From JAWVZU01 sp033722075 (GTDB lineage: Bacteria; Pseudomonadota; Gammaproteobacteria; Xanthomonadales; SZUA-38): a DNA stretch of 6,669 nt. The notes beneath the pieces were generated by a model, which ran no database searches, had not been told where the DNA came from, and worked only from the letters and a program-made list of their open reading frames with translations. The position numbers and the translations under genes are program-made. Positions within the stretch are counted from its first letter, which is position 1, and every line of letters starts with the position of its first letter. Where the stretch lies: assembly GCA_033722075.1 (NCBI GenBank), contig JAWVZU010000220.1:1-6669 (forward strand), given 5' to 3'. This document shows positions 6,397 to 6,669 of this stretch, piece by piece.

Positions 6397-6459
6397 GCGC
6401 AGTCACGCTTCCGGGAGCCAGCTCAGCTTATCCGATCTCCGCAGGCGGTCAACGGTACC

Positions 6460-6476
6460 CGGCTTGAGCCAAGCCG
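6460..6476. repeat. Hairpin between the barrel-protein and metalloprotease genes
   Basis: CGGCTTG (6460-6466) and CAAGCCG (6470-6476) form a perfect 7-bp stem with a 3-base loop, 13 bases past the stop codon of the partial upstream gene. The stem is strong, but no T run follows on the minus strand. It may be a weak or factor-dependent terminator, or may stabilise the upstream mRNA. Confidence 0.45.
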
Positions 6477-6489
6477 CGGGGCGCGGGTG

Positions 6490-6669
6490 TCAGAGCACCT
6501 TCAACGAGATCATCCACTCGTCATCGATCTTGTCCGACGAGCGGAAGCCGGCGGCGTAGCCGACCGACAGCGTCATCGGCAGGCGATGAATGAGCGTGAA
6601 ATTGAGGTCGACCTGAAAGCCTGCGGTCCCCCAGGTCCGGTCGAGGGCGCTGTCGTCCGGGTCGGTGAC
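6490..6669 (-). CDS. C-terminal end of a probable outer-membrane beta-barrel protein (truncated by window edge)
   Basis: The minus-strand frame is open from the window edge to a TGA at 6490-6492, giving 59 C-terminal residues. They show alternating polar/hydrophobic strands with turns, as in the last strands of an outer-membrane barrel: AGFQVDLNFTLI, a turn at HRLP, MTLSVGYAAGF, an acidic turn SSDKIDDE, and the final strand WMISLKVL. The last residue is Leu rather than the usual Phe or Trp, which weakens the reading slightly. The family cannot be named from this fragment; large surface-antigen or beta-propeller proteins with a C-terminal barrel are possible. Same strand as the metalloprotease gene and 93 bases upstream of it. 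The coding frame fits the base composition of its neighbours, but only the missing upstream part can confirm it. Confidence 0.6.
   Translation of the reverse strand, partial: VTDPDDSALDRTWGTAGFQVDLNFTLIHRLPMTLSVGYAAGFRSSDKIDDEWMISLKVL

Noticed and set aside
6427..6452. Possible promoter for the metalloprotease gene: TTGACC and GATAAG on the minus strand
   Set aside because: The elements look reasonable alone, but the 14-base spacing is too short for a normal sigma70 promoter.

Overview
The window looks like chromosomal DNA from a GC-rich Gram-negative bacterium, most likely a gammaproteobacterium. The evidence is a RimK close to the E. coli enzyme, two Sec-type signal peptides on proteins that would work in the periplasm, and the end of what looks like an outer-membrane beta-barrel protein. 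The exact genus cannot be read from the sequence. No mobile element, CRISPR array, tRNA or rRNA was seen.

Layout. On the plus strand (1-1087) is the 3' part of rimK, the ATP-grasp ligase that adds glutamates to ribosomal protein S6. It carries an unusual C-terminal extension resembling an RCK_C (TrkA-C) ligand-binding domain. It converges on a minus-strand katG, with a bidirectional terminator hairpin between them (1151-1177). katG (1206-3494, minus) encodes a complete catalase-peroxidase with all catalytic residues, plus a Sec signal peptide, so it is probably periplasmic. Upstream of it lies an AT-rich segment with a weak promoter candidate and a LysR/OxyR-like inverted repeat.

The rest is one minus-strand series. 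Transcription order is: the C-terminal end of an outer-membrane-barrel-like protein (6490-6669, cut by the window edge), an exported HExxH gluzincin metalloprotease (5155-6396), a PrsW-type intramembrane metalloprotease with a cytoplasmic C-terminal domain (4013-5035), and a 94-residue protein of unknown function (3718-4002) starting 10 bases after the PrsW-like stop. Three hairpins lie between this series and the katG promoter; one of them is a plausible terminator.

How the genes may work together. KatG would remove peroxide outside the cytoplasmic membrane. The two proteases and the barrel protein suggest an envelope maintenance or signalling function, but that link rests only on gene order. 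The most noteworthy points are the RimK-RCK_C fusion, the exported KatG and the two-protease envelope cluster. None amounts to a clearly new system on sequence alone.
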